From positions 131,004-195,003 of the forward strand of contig JBMFWA010000001.1 in assembly GCA_049965715.1 (NCBI GenBank): a stretch of DNA of 64,000 bases, in the 5' to 3' direction. A program made the translations under genes and the position numbers. This document shows, piece by piece, positions 53,037 through 61,519 of the stretch (positions are counted from its first letter, which is position 1; the number at the start of each line of letters is the position of its first letter). Source of the stretch: JAKAFX01 sp049965715 (GTDB lineage: Archaea > Thermoplasmatota > Thermoplasmata > Thermoplasmatales > Thermoplasmataceae). A model generated the notes under the pieces. That model ran no database searches, was not told the DNA's origin, and saw nothing but the letters and a program-made list of their open reading frames with translations.

Positions 53037-53170
53037 TTACCGATTCTTTCTAGTTATTCTGTACACAGGCTTAAATGCTTTTCTCTGAAATTATCTTTGG
53101 GTATTACCGGATCACCTTTCTGATTAGCAAAAATACATATTGACTAAAATTCTGTAAGTTTGAATGGATT

Positions 53171-53620
53171 ATGTTTAAGATCACAATAATTTCATCGCCG
53201 ACAAGAGTAGTTTCTGACGACCTGGACAGGAATATTGCCTACTTTCTATCTGACATTGGATACATACCCAGACTCAGCCCCGATACAGATATGAGCTCGA
53301 TCACAGCTTCCGCTTACTTCAGGCTCTTCAAGGAGTGTTTTCTCCTGAACAGCGACAGGAGGTGGAGCGGCGACGAGCTGATGTCGTATCTGAAAACCAG
53401 CAGGACCACTCTTTACAGGCACCTCAACAAGCTTAAATCTCTGGATATTCTGGAAGAAACCCAGGAGGGGAAGACGAAGAAATACAGGATCAGGTCCGGG
53501 GATCTTCTGAAGGCGTGGGGATGGGTCGAAGTGAACCTGAAAATAGCACTTGAGGGCTACAAAAAGAATGCAGAACGGATCGCCTATCTCCTGAACAACC
53601 GAACCACACAGAAGCCATAG
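53171..53620 (+). CDS. Winged-helix transcriptional regulator
   Basis: The 149-residue protein has a winged helix at about residues 58-110: FRLFKECFLLNSDRRWSGDE, LMSYLKTSRTTLYRHLNKLK and the wing EETQEGKTKKYRIRSG. The first 50 residues look like a small alpha/beta dimerisation part, and the C-terminus is helical (VNLKIALEGYKKNAERIAYL). The effector and target are unknown. It sits between divergent aroD and the L41e gene. Confidence 0.8.
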   Translation: MFKITIISSPTRVVSDDLDRNIAYFLSDIGYIPRLSPDTDMSSITASAYFRLFKECFLLNSDRRWSGDELMSYLKTSRTTLYRHLNKLKSLDILEETQEGKTKKYRIRSGDLLKAWGWVEVNLKIALEGYKKNAERIAYLLNNRTTQKP

Positions 53621-53722
53621 GAAAATATACTCCCGCATTAACACGGAACATTCAAAATATGGATAAAATCAGAAATCAGTCAGGATCAGAAATGGAATAA
53701 AATGGCAGAGAAATATCCTGCC

Positions 53723-53830
53723 TTAACTCTTGTTGGCCTTTCTGGCCCTCTTGAGTCTTCTTATTCGCTTCTTTCTCCATTTCCAGCGCATGTTACCGCG
53801 CTTTTTCCAGTCTCTTGAACTTCTCTTCAA
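53723..53830 (-). CDS. rpl41e: Ribosomal protein L41e
   Basis: A 35-codon frame starts at TTG 53830, five bases after a perfect ribosome-binding site GAGGTG (53836-53841), and ends at TAA 53723-53725. It encodes LKRSSRDWKKRGN followed by MRWKWRKKRIRRLKRARKAN and KS. The Met-Arg-x-Lys-Trp-x-Lys-Lys-Arg-x-Arg-Arg-Leu-Lys core is that of L41e, the smallest ribosomal protein, which bridges the two subunits. Almost half the residues are Arg or Lys. A shorter form starting at the internal ATG (53791) would give 22 residues. Confidence 0.85.
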   Translation of the reverse strand: MKRSSRDWKKRGNMRWKWRKKRIRRLKRARKANKS

Positions 53831-53910
53831 ATTAACACCTCAAACATTGACATGGTCAGAAAATCTATCTGAACTGCATGTTTCAATCTGAATTTTTCAC
53901 AATGCTAACG

Positions 53911-54146
53911 TTATATATAATCGTATTTCCGTACCGGGAATATTCCGGAAAAGTCCAACGGCATCGCAGCAGGAGAGTGTATTCCCGCAACGGCCAGTTC
54001 CAGAAGATCGCCAAAAATTAAACAGTATCAAAAATCGTTGTAATGAGAAGTTTGTTCTGTTATGAAAACATCGGAGAACAAATAATTCAACGAATTTGTT
54101 GAGCAATCAAAAAAAGTTTCTGGAACTCATTCGAGTTCCATTTTTT
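53911..54146 (+). ncRNA. Candidate small RNA between a palindromic TATA box and a terminator
   Basis: TTATATATAA at 53911-53920 is a strong and symmetric TATA box. On the plus strand a transcript would begin near 53940 and run to the hairpin and T-run at 54121-54146, about 205 bases, with no convincing reading frame. GGAATATTCC at 53938-53947 could form a small stem. The same box may instead serve L41e on the minus strand, so the RNA is only a candidate. This is also the only content seen in the 320-base gap. Confidence 0.3.
54121..54146. terminator. Hairpin terminator, usable from both sides
   Basis: TGGAACTC-ATTC-GAGTTCCA is a perfect 8-base stem with a 4-base loop (54121-54140). On the plus strand it is followed by six T's. 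On the minus strand, five bases further, it is followed by seven T's (54109-54115). The PadR gene ends 11 bases upstream in the minus direction. Confidence 0.6.
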
Positions 54147-54151
54147 CAGAC

Positions 54152-54640
54152 TCAGTTTATGTTGAGTATTTTGCGTATCCTCTTCTCCAGTTCCTCGAGT
54201 CTGGGCAGATCAGGTTTCAACTCATCGCCAAGGTCCTCAAAGTACCGGATATAGGATTCCATCTCTGAAAGCATGTCTGAAGCAGTGAGTGCCCTCTGTC
54301 CTATGGAGAATCCTCTCATTGCGCCCCTCCTGAAGGAGAGCTCATTCTTTCCCTGGTCTGTGAGTTCATATTTTCCGCTTTCAAGCTTCCTTATGAACCC
54401 GCTGCTCTCAAGATCTGACAGCAACGGATATACCGATCCCGGACTGGGCTTCCACCAGCCGTTGGTCCTGTCTGTCATGATCTTTATTATTTCAGATCCC
54501 TTTCTTGGTTCCTCTGCTATGAGCTCCAGCGCAAGGGTCCTCAGACCCCTGAATCCGTTTCTTCCAGCTCCTCTCTGATGATTTCTGCAATCTCCGGTGT
54601 CTCCCATCATTCCATGGTCATGTCTGTAATGTCCATACAT
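54152..54640 (-). CDS. PadR-family transcriptional regulator
   Basis: The 162-residue protein has a His/Gly-rich, possibly metal-binding N-terminus (MYGHYRHDHGMMGD) and a PadR winged helix: LRTLALELIAEEPRKGSEII, WKPSPGSVYPLLSDLESSGF and RKLESGKYELTDQGKNEL. A C-terminal helix (SDMLSEMESYIRYFEDLGDE) serves dimerisation. GGTGAT before the ATG is the ribosome-binding site. Two matching palindromes overlap its promoter, so it is probably autoregulated. No exporter gene is adjacent on the same strand. A metal or drug signal is possible. Confidence 0.88.
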   Translation of the reverse strand: MYGHYRHDHGMMGDTGDCRNHQRGAGRNGFRGLRTLALELIAEEPRKGSEIIKIMTDRTNGWWKPSPGSVYPLLSDLESSGFIRKLESGKYELTDQGKNELSFRRGAMRGFSIGQRALTASDMLSEMESYIRYFEDLGDELKPDLPRLEELEKRIRKILNIN

Positions 54641-54658
54641 TTTTTATCACCATATACC

Positions 54659-54699
54659 ATATCGAAAACCGATATATAAGGATATCGTTTTCCGATATC
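54659..54699. promoter_or_regulatory. Twin palindromic operators at the padR promoter
   Basis: ATATCG-AAAAC-CGATAT (54659-54675) and GATATCG-TTTTC-CGATATC (54681-54699) are inverted repeats with equal 5-base spacers and centres 23 bases apart, about two helical turns. A further CGATAT half site lies at 54706-54711. The TATA-like TTATATAT of the minus-strand padR promoter (about 54672-54679) lies between the two, so binding would block transcription. Confidence 0.6.
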
Positions 54700-54864
54700 A
54701 TTATTCGATATTGTTCCAGTGTTCCGTAAAAAAGCTATTCTGCATTCATTTGAGTGATCGTTCTCCATAAATTATTGATTTCAGTTTGAATGAATTCGAC
54801 TGCGAAATCATATAAACGAACCTTGCAAATCAACACTTACGGGTTGAAGCACAGGAATAGAGAA

Positions 54865-55995
54865 TCAAAGCAGGCCATTGTTCCTTTGCGATTTGACAGC
54901 AGCAACTCCCACGGCATCGATCAGCGCAACTGGAGGTAGATGTTCGATCGATCCGTCTCCAATCTCAGAGTTTATATCGTCCACAATCCGGTTGATGGTA
55001 TTAGATACCCTGCTGGGTGATAGAACATAAAGTTGCTGCTGCTTTCCGCTGTATTCATCAATGGTGCCCAGCCTGATTATCTCGTATCTTTCAGATAGTT
55101 CATGGAATTTTTTTATGATCGGATTATTTATCACGCCAGTGAAAAGCCTGTCACTAACAGAAATGGGTTTCAAAGTATCAGTCAGTTGATCCGGAACCTG
55201 TTTCGAAAAGTGATAGATTGCACCAAGATAGCCATTGGAATAGATGTTCTTATGATACCTTTCCCAGGATCCTTTTCCTGCAGCCAGTCTTACGGCCTCG
55301 TCAAGATTGTGATCTATCCTGAACCTGTAAATGGTGAAGATGCAGTACCTTGATATCCTTCCCAGAGTATTTATCAGGGAACTGGAATCCCCGATGTATC
55401 CAAGCGCAACATCGCTGTGTTTTTCGGAGATATCCATCAGGCACCTTGATATCCCGGCGGTATCCGAGACATGGAACCTGAAGGCAAATTTCATCGTGTT
55501 TTCGCAGAGTTCCACAGGCTCCACAACGGTGCTGGGAATGGAAGAGATACGTTTCAGGATTTCAATGAGAACATCATCCTCAGCCTCATACATGTGCAGG
55601 TCTTTTCGCGAATAATCCGGATTGTCATATAGCTGCCTGGCCGCGTTTTTCTTCTCCTCTGAACTGACAATATACCTGATAACCACCCTGTCCCCCATGA
55701 GGCTTATAGATCCTATGGATCTCTGCAGCCTCCTGCAGGAAGCATACTTAGGCGGGTTCGGAAACTTATAGGTGATCCTTGCCTCCCTGGTGAGATTGGA
55801 TATCAGACCTTCGCTGCCCAGGTCAAAATTGTCAATCAGCAAGGGAAACCGCCCCCTTCCAGAATCCCTGCCTGAGTGAAAATAAAGATGTAAAATTGAT
55901 TCCTGAAACAGTTCGCTCTTTGTACATGAATAATGAAGTTTATCTAGATACTTATAGGATAAACCTAATAAATTCCGGTCAATTCCAGCTTCCAT
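54865..55995 (-). CDS. Unknown protein, tandem paralogue 2
   Basis: The 376-residue protein is not recognised as a known family. It shares a layout with the gene just upstream: a strand-rich N-terminal part (LISNLTREARITYKFPNP), a middle MKFAFRFHVSDTAGISRCLM and YIGDSSSLINTLGRISRYCI, and a C-terminal part with QQQLYVLSPSRVSNTINRIV. No membrane segment or signal peptide. The start overlaps the upstream gene by 31 bases; a TATA-like stretch inside the first 20 codons leaves room for a later, uncertain start. Probably a lineage-specific regulatory or sensory protein. Confidence 0.6.
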   Translation of the reverse strand: MEAGIDRNLLGLSYKYLDKLHYSCTKSELFQESILHLYFHSGRDSGRGRFPLLIDNFDLGSEGLISNLTREARITYKFPNPPKYASCRRLQRSIGSISLMGDRVVIRYIVSSEEKKNAARQLYDNPDYSRKDLHMYEAEDDVLIEILKRISSIPSTVVEPVELCENTMKFAFRFHVSDTAGISRCLMDISEKHSDVALGYIGDSSSLINTLGRISRYCIFTIYRFRIDHNLDEAVRLAAGKGSWERYHKNIYSNGYLGAIYHFSKQVPDQLTDTLKPISVSDRLFTGVINNPIIKKFHELSERYEIIRLGTIDEYSGKQQQLYVLSPSRVSNTINRIVDDINSEIGDGSIEHLPPVALIDAVGVAAVKSQRNNGLL

Positions 55996-56897
55996 TCCGG
56001 GTATTTCTGGCGTGCTTCGGACAGCACGCGCAGATAAGTCCGGACGGAAGATCTCGCTATGATTACATTGATTTCCAGGCTTGTCCCGTTGAAGAAATGC
56101 ATTGCACCAACCCTCATCAGCCTGTTCTTCTCTGAATTTTCATTGATGAACGTTATCACTTCGTTGCCCGTTATGGTTTCATAAAGGTGATCCTCATCGG
56201 AAATTACATATAAATTCTTTCTGGATTCTTCAGGCGGTTCAGAAAATCCATAATACACATAATGAAGAACCGGATCTCCGCGCACATACTTTCTGACCCT
56301 CTCCCATTTCATTCCTATGGGATTCTTTGACGGCTGCTTTTCATGCTCTGGGGCAACAACGGAATATTTCACGCTTGCAAGCGGCAGAATCTCGCTAATT
56401 TCTCCGACAGTATTCACAAATCCCCTTGATTTTCCCAGATAATGAACGGAGAAGTCCATACTGCCGGAAAGCTGTGCAATGATATAATCGGAAACCATGC
56501 TGTCCACAGAATGATGAAATCTGAACCTCAGATGCAGCTTTCCGTTTCTCATCATGGTCATGTCAAGGACGATGGAAGGGATTTTCAGGATGCCGTTGAT
56601 GGCATCGAGGAATTTGGACGCAGTGATGGGCTGCTTTATCACCCAGTTTTCACCTATATTTTCCGCGTTAAGAAGAATGAGTGCATTCCTCATCTCCTGA
56701 ATTCTTGAGGGCACGTCCTTCAAAAAATAATAAATGTCTATTTCATGCTCTGTCCTTAGAAATGTGCCCAGGGCGACAAGATTGTATCTCCTGGACAGGC
56801 TGAACACGTTGTCATCCCATGTGAATGTGAACTCGCATTCACGATCGAGGCGCTTATCCACCTCACTTGTGATATCGGTTCCAATGTTTTCTGTCAA
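55965..56897 (-). CDS. Unknown protein, tandem paralogue 1
   Basis: The 310-residue protein resembles its downstream neighbour: LHLRFRFHHSVDSMVSDYII then YLGKSRGFVNTVGEISEILP matches the equivalent region of the second protein, and KNLYVISDEDHLYETITGNE corresponds to its QQLYVLSPSRV segment. The region MKWERVRKYVRGDP / GSWERYHKNIYSNG is also shared. Cytoplasmic by sequence. No catalytic motif was seen. The pair arose by duplication and may act as a heterodimer. Confidence 0.6.
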   Translation of the reverse strand: MTENIGTDITSEVDKRLDRECEFTFTWDDNVFSLSRRYNLVALGTFLRTEHEIDIYYFLKDVPSRIQEMRNALILLNAENIGENWVIKQPITASKFLDAINGILKIPSIVLDMTMMRNGKLHLRFRFHHSVDSMVSDYIIAQLSGSMDFSVHYLGKSRGFVNTVGEISEILPLASVKYSVVAPEHEKQPSKNPIGMKWERVRKYVRGDPVLHYVYYGFSEPPEESRKNLYVISDEDHLYETITGNEVITFINENSEKNRLMRVGAMHFFNGTSLEINVIIARSSVRTYLRVLSEARQKYPEWKLELTGIY

Positions 56898-56994
56898 CTT
56901 TTCCCCGCCTCTTAAATTGAAGAGAGTATAAAAGCAATCTACCTAAGTGCGTTCAGATTATCAGTGGTGGTTTCCATACCTGATACAGCCATGG

Positions 56995-57390
56995 TCACTT
57001 CAGGGTTTCAATGAGTTCTGAAGCTTCACGCTTGTTCAGGTTTTCTATGGAATCCTTACCAATTTTCTTCAGGTATTTGTTCAGGACATCCTGCTTCTTC
57101 TCACCCGCTGAAAGGCTCCTTATGTAGGATATCTGCTTGGGGCTTGCATTTTCCGAGGACATCCGGGAACTGTTTCCGTAACTCTGGCCCTGCGGCTGCT
57201 TCACCTTGAGCTTGTCAATAAGGGCTGAAGCCTCTCTTGTGCTCAGTTCTTCAACCGAGCCCTTTCCAAGGGTGGAAAGATAATCCCTGACTATCTTCTC
57301 CTGCCCTTCATTGCCCTTTGAAAGCGATTCAATAAAACTGATCTGTTTGGCTGATGCGGGTCTCTCCTCGAACGACTTGTTCCCTTCCAT
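56995..57390 (-). CDS. Protein with two copies of a helical SAKQ domain
   Basis: The 131-residue protein has two similar units of about 55 residues: ASAKQISFIESLSKG ... STREASALIDKLK and ASPKQISYIRSLSAG ... NKREASELIETLK, joined by a Gln/Gly/Ser linker. Each unit looks like the short helical module found in phage and bacterial proteins with a 'T-x-K-Q-x-x-x-I' start and 'A-S-x-x-I' end, of unknown role. ATG at 57390 was preferred over upstream codons, which translate into an unrelated Ile/Arg-rich stretch. Confidence 0.6.
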   Translation of the reverse strand: MEGNKSFEERPASAKQISFIESLSKGNEGQEKIVRDYLSTLGKGSVEELSTREASALIDKLKVKQPQGQSYGNSSRMSSENASPKQISYIRSLSAGEKKQDVLNKYLKKIGKDSIENLNKREASELIETLK

Positions 57391-57657
57391 TATACAACAC
57401 CTTAGGATTCTTATCCTAATGAACAGTAACTGCTCAATGGATATATTTAGGTTGCGCAACATTTTCTGATCCTGGGTAATTCGAAGCCCTGAAACCTGCC
57501 CGGATGAGTGGGAAATATGATTTTATCAAGTTTCCTGAGCGTTCAGTTACCGTAACATGGACAATTATCGGCCTAAGAAGTATGAGAACAGGAGGAAATG
57601 CACCAGCGTCTGAATTCCATATAGCGGTTAATCATCATCGGAAACCTGCATCAGAAG

Positions 57658-60600
57658 TCATGATTTTTCCTCCTTGTTGACAATGATATAGGAATTGCTA
57701 TCGGGGTCCATGTCGATTTTTATCTTTCCCGAATCACGCAATTCTCTTATGATTCTGTTCAGGTTACGTGAGGGGATTCTTTCTCCTCTTGCAGCCTTAT
57801 TCAGGGATCTGCGGTCAATCATATCATTGGAAAGGACAAATTTGGATATCCTGTCATCATCCCTGCATCTTGTGAACTCATACAGGAAAAGAAAGATTCC
57901 AGACACAGCGGACAACACCAAAATCGGAATGTATCCCAGGTTCAGTTCTGTGGTGTTCACCGCCTGGCTCTTTCCGTCGTAGGAGAGAACGGCGGTTACC
58001 CTGTTATATCCTATTGGCTGACGAACATAAATAGATTTTCCGGTTCCGCTGTATTTACCGTCTATATACCAGGTTACAACAAGATTGTTCGTAACGCATC
58101 CATCTGCCTTCAGGGTGAAATAATTGCCGTATATCACCCAGTACGTTCCGATGCTGGCACCCGTTATGGAAACGTAATACTGCACGGATACATTGCCAAT
58201 GGAAGCAGTTGCCTGATTTCCACACATATCCTGCACTTCAATCTGTACAGGATACTTTCCGTTCGAAGTGAAATTTATGTTGATTTCACCTGAGGAATTC
58301 TGGTTGTAGAATTTCTGATCATGATCTCCATATGATATTTCAAGAAAGTGTATGGGGTCTTCAGTGGTTAATGTGTAATTCACCCTTAGTGTATAGGTTC
58401 TGACAAGGTTCAGCGACGGTACTAAGAAACTTATCTTCGGGGTCTGATTCTGATATACGATACTGACAACAGAGTTTTCATGATTCCCGCTTGGTCCGGT
58501 GGCATCCACTTCAAGAAGATAGGTGCCTGTTCCTTCTGAAAGGCACAGTTCCATCGGTATGCCTTCAGTGGTGTTAACGCTGTTTCCGTCATACACCAGA
58601 GTGGAAAGATATCTTACATAAGGCTGGATCATCGGGCTGATCGGGAGATCTGAAACATTCGTGTAGTAAGTGCTGTTTGTGAAAGGCATAACAGGGATGC
58701 TGTTGTTCACATCGATCTCAAAGGAAGAGGAGTTGCTTGTTCCACTGACTGTGACTGCCCTGACCCTGAATGCATAGATGCCGCTGTCTGAAAACATGGA
58801 ATAACTGCTGAAAGTGAAATTGAATGATCCATCATGATCCATTAGGAGCAGTTCTTTTCCCAGAGGCGAAAATACCTCCAGGGACAGCATGGCAGAGACG
58901 TTCGAAATCAATGACACATAAAGGGAATCGTTCATGGAATTTCCGAAGAACGAATATTCCGAGAATGCTGGAATCCTTACTGCCAGTGATGGCCTGTAGT
59001 CCAGAATTGTGATATTGCCTGCAAAAATAGTATAGCTGAGATTATCAGGCAGGGCTGCAGAAACTTCTATCTTCCACATACCATTTCCAAGGTTCAGGAT
59101 CATCCTGGTGTTGCAGGTGTTGAATATCTCCTCAGTTCCGTTATACAGTGAAACTGAGTAGTACCTTGCCTGGTACAGTTTGCTCCACGCAACGCTTATA
59201 CGGGAGGTGTTGAATATCTCCCCGTTGGTTATGTTGATCGTGGCATTTGCTATGGATATCACATGAAAGTCGTACTGATAATTGAATCTGACACCGAGTT
59301 TGTCTGTTATGGTAAAATTGACATGCAGTGTGCCGTTGAATCCAGGCAGATCAACAAGGAAAGTTCCTGTCGCAGCGTTAAGTGTTTCCGAAAAATTGGA
59401 AAAGGAAACATTTGCTGATCCGATGCCGAAGAAGTCGTACATCCTGTAATGAATAAATGTGTAATTTGAGATATAGGTCCCGCTTTTCAAAGAAAGATTG
59501 AGTACCGGAGGGATGTCATCAACATAGATTGTTGTGTTCGCATATGCTGAGAATCCTGCGACGTTCTCTGCCCTTAATTCTGTACAGTACTTTCCCTCAG
59601 GGATCCCATATACATCAAGACTCAGGTTCTGATCACCTGAGGCAAAGGTATGATTGTCAAAACTCACCGAAATGGTATAAGCGACAGCAGAGGAGACATT
59701 AACTTTCTCCGTGATGTTCGACGTCAAAACATATGTGCTGTTTGCCGACAGCTTTATGGGCATTGATGAAAGAGGGAAGCTTCCCACATATACTGTAAAG
59801 ATCGTGTTGTCGGAGATAATAATCCCGCTGTCTGTATCCTGATTAAAGGTTCCAAATACTGTACTGCTTACAGGCAAATCCGTAGATTCAGAACAGACCG
59901 CACTGTTCCGAACTGATATTATTGAGCTTCCTGATATGACCAGAGGAACCGATGAAGAGTAATTTCCCCGGATGTCGGGACCTGACAGGAGAGGCAGTAC
60001 TGTGAACCCCTGCGATGGACTGAAGAAGGCAACCTCGCTGGAATTGTCAATCTTCAAGAGCGAAGTGACGTTGCTGTTCCTGCTATCATATCCCTCAGGG
60101 TCTATGTTTCTGGAAAAGAGGTTGAGGTAACCAAGACTGCGGAACTGCATCGCAGATCCATTGAGATACTGGCAATATTCGGTTATCTGGAAATTTGAAA
60201 GGTTCAAAAGAACAGTGACAAAAGAATCGTTATGGAAACCTGCATAGATGAGAGTATCTTCACTCAGAAAGGGAACGGATGCGCCTTTCTGAACAAAAGA
60301 ACTCTCTGAGAAGGAATAGATCGAGGTATTTCCATGATCTGTTGTGACAGCAACATAACTGCCGGATGAAAGCATGAACTGCCCCGCTGTCATCCGGATA
60401 TCGGAATAGAAACCCGTCACTTTCAAACTGGAAAGATTTACGTTCAGTGAAAGAATGGAACTCAACGTTTTGAAGCTAAAATAAAGATCGTTATGAACGA
60501 CAAACATCCCGTAATAGTCCAGGATTCCGTATTCAGAGTCATTGGAAAGAATATAAAATGATCTGTTTGCGGTGTTAAAGTCAACAATGTTGAAGTTCTT

Positions 60601-61422
60601 AGACAGATAGATGAAATTGTTCGTCAGGTTCGCGTAATATGATGATCTGCTATCGGTTCTCAATGGAAAATCATTTTCAGGTATTGCAAAGGATGATGAA
60701 TTCAAGGCAGATTGCCTGAATGAAGATGGAAAAACAGCAGACTCAGGGAACTCTGAAATGCTGAATATCGAGATGTTTGAAAGCAGTCCACCGAAACTTA
60801 CGGAAAGATTCTTCATGTATGGGGACGAAGGTCGAAGGGAGGTTCCAATGGAAATATTGTTTGAGGAAAGGTTGGAAATCGAAAACGAGATCATATCATA
60901 AATACTGTTGAACGTCATGTTCAATCTGTAGAGATCGCTTCCAGGTTCATCACCGGTATACGAAGACCATGTTTTATTCCATATCCTGGTCCGGTAACCG
61001 ATATATGGACCGAAAGAAATTCCTGCCAGCTTGGTATTGTTGCTTGATGCGATTATGTTATCCTGCGTTAACGAAGCACTGACATTGCTGTTCCATGCAA
61101 ACACCAGCGATATCATTCCGCCAGAAAAATTATGGAAATCCATGCGCAGATACGACGAATACTCGAATGAACTGGTCTGGATATCAAGGGCATTTCCAAA
61201 TCCTGTCTTCTCTATCCTGTAGGAAAGATAGGATGAGTTGCCTATCGGCGAAAAGCCAAGCCATGAATTGTTCTGAGGAATCGTGCCATCTGGCAGGTTT
61301 CCAAAGTTGTAAACATTCTGGGCCTGAATACTGCTTTCATAGACTGGATTCTGACCCGTATTCGGTACTTGATACAGAATTGGGATAATCAGTATAAATA
61401 TAATTAATGCAATAAAGCGCAT
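57658..61422 (-). CDS. Giant surface protein with cytoplasmic winged-helix-like tail
   Basis: The 1254-residue protein starts with a signal or anchor helix (MRFIALIIFILIIPILYQV), then about 1140 extracellular residues very rich in Ser and Asn with many N-x-S/T glycosylation sites, and Ig-like strand regions in its second half (for example VAGFSAYANTTIYVDDIPPV, GNHENSVVSIVYQNQTP). A single helix (YIPILVLSAVSGIFLFLYEF, from residue 1164) is followed by a charged tail of about 70 residues with RRSLNKAARGERIPSRNLN, IIRELRDSGKIKID and a final strand, which looks like a winged helix. It may be a membrane-bound one-component sensor. Not a recognised family. Confidence 0.7.
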   Translation of the reverse strand: MRFIALIIFILIIPILYQVPNTGQNPVYESSIQAQNVYNFGNLPDGTIPQNNSWLGFSPIGNSSYLSYRIEKTGFGNALDIQTSSFEYSSYLRMDFHNFSGGMISLVFAWNSNVSASLTQDNIIASSNNTKLAGISFGPYIGYRTRIWNKTWSSYTGDEPGSDLYRLNMTFNSIYDMISFSISNLSSNNISIGTSLRPSSPYMKNLSVSFGGLLSNISIFSISEFPESAVFPSSFRQSALNSSSFAIPENDFPLRTDSRSSYYANLTNNFIYLSKNFNIVDFNTANRSFYILSNDSEYGILDYYGMFVVHNDLYFSFKTLSSILSLNVNLSSLKVTGFYSDIRMTAGQFMLSSGSYVAVTTDHGNTSIYSFSESSFVQKGASVPFLSEDTLIYAGFHNDSFVTVLLNLSNFQITEYCQYLNGSAMQFRSLGYLNLFSRNIDPEGYDSRNSNVTSLLKIDNSSEVAFFSPSQGFTVLPLLSGPDIRGNYSSSVPLVISGSSIISVRNSAVCSESTDLPVSSTVFGTFNQDTDSGIIISDNTIFTVYVGSFPLSSMPIKLSANSTYVLTSNITEKVNVSSAVAYTISVSFDNHTFASGDQNLSLDVYGIPEGKYCTELRAENVAGFSAYANTTIYVDDIPPVLNLSLKSGTYISNYTFIHYRMYDFFGIGSANVSFSNFSETLNAATGTFLVDLPGFNGTLHVNFTITDKLGVRFNYQYDFHVISIANATINITNGEIFNTSRISVAWSKLYQARYYSVSLYNGTEEIFNTCNTRMILNLGNGMWKIEVSAALPDNLSYTIFAGNITILDYRPSLAVRIPAFSEYSFFGNSMNDSLYVSLISNVSAMLSLEVFSPLGKELLLMDHDGSFNFTFSSYSMFSDSGIYAFRVRAVTVSGTSNSSSFEIDVNNSIPVMPFTNSTYYTNVSDLPISPMIQPYVRYLSTLVYDGNSVNTTEGIPMELCLSEGTGTYLLEVDATGPSGNHENSVVSIVYQNQTPKISFLVPSLNLVRTYTLRVNYTLTTEDPIHFLEISYGDHDQKFYNQNSSGEININFTSNGKYPVQIEVQDMCGNQATASIGNVSVQYYVSITGASIGTYWVIYGNYFTLKADGCVTNNLVVTWYIDGKYSGTGKSIYVRQPIGYNRVTAVLSYDGKSQAVNTTELNLGYIPILVLSAVSGIFLFLYEFTRCRDDDRISKFVLSNDMIDRRSLNKAARGERIPSRNLNRIIRELRDSGKIKIDMDPDSNSYIIVNKEEKS

Positions 61423-61519
61423 TTACCCGTTAACAGGTGGAAATATAAAAAAACCTTCATTATGCCAGCAAAGGGGAGATGCATAGATTTATAATTTGAG
61501 AACACTCATGATTAAAGGT

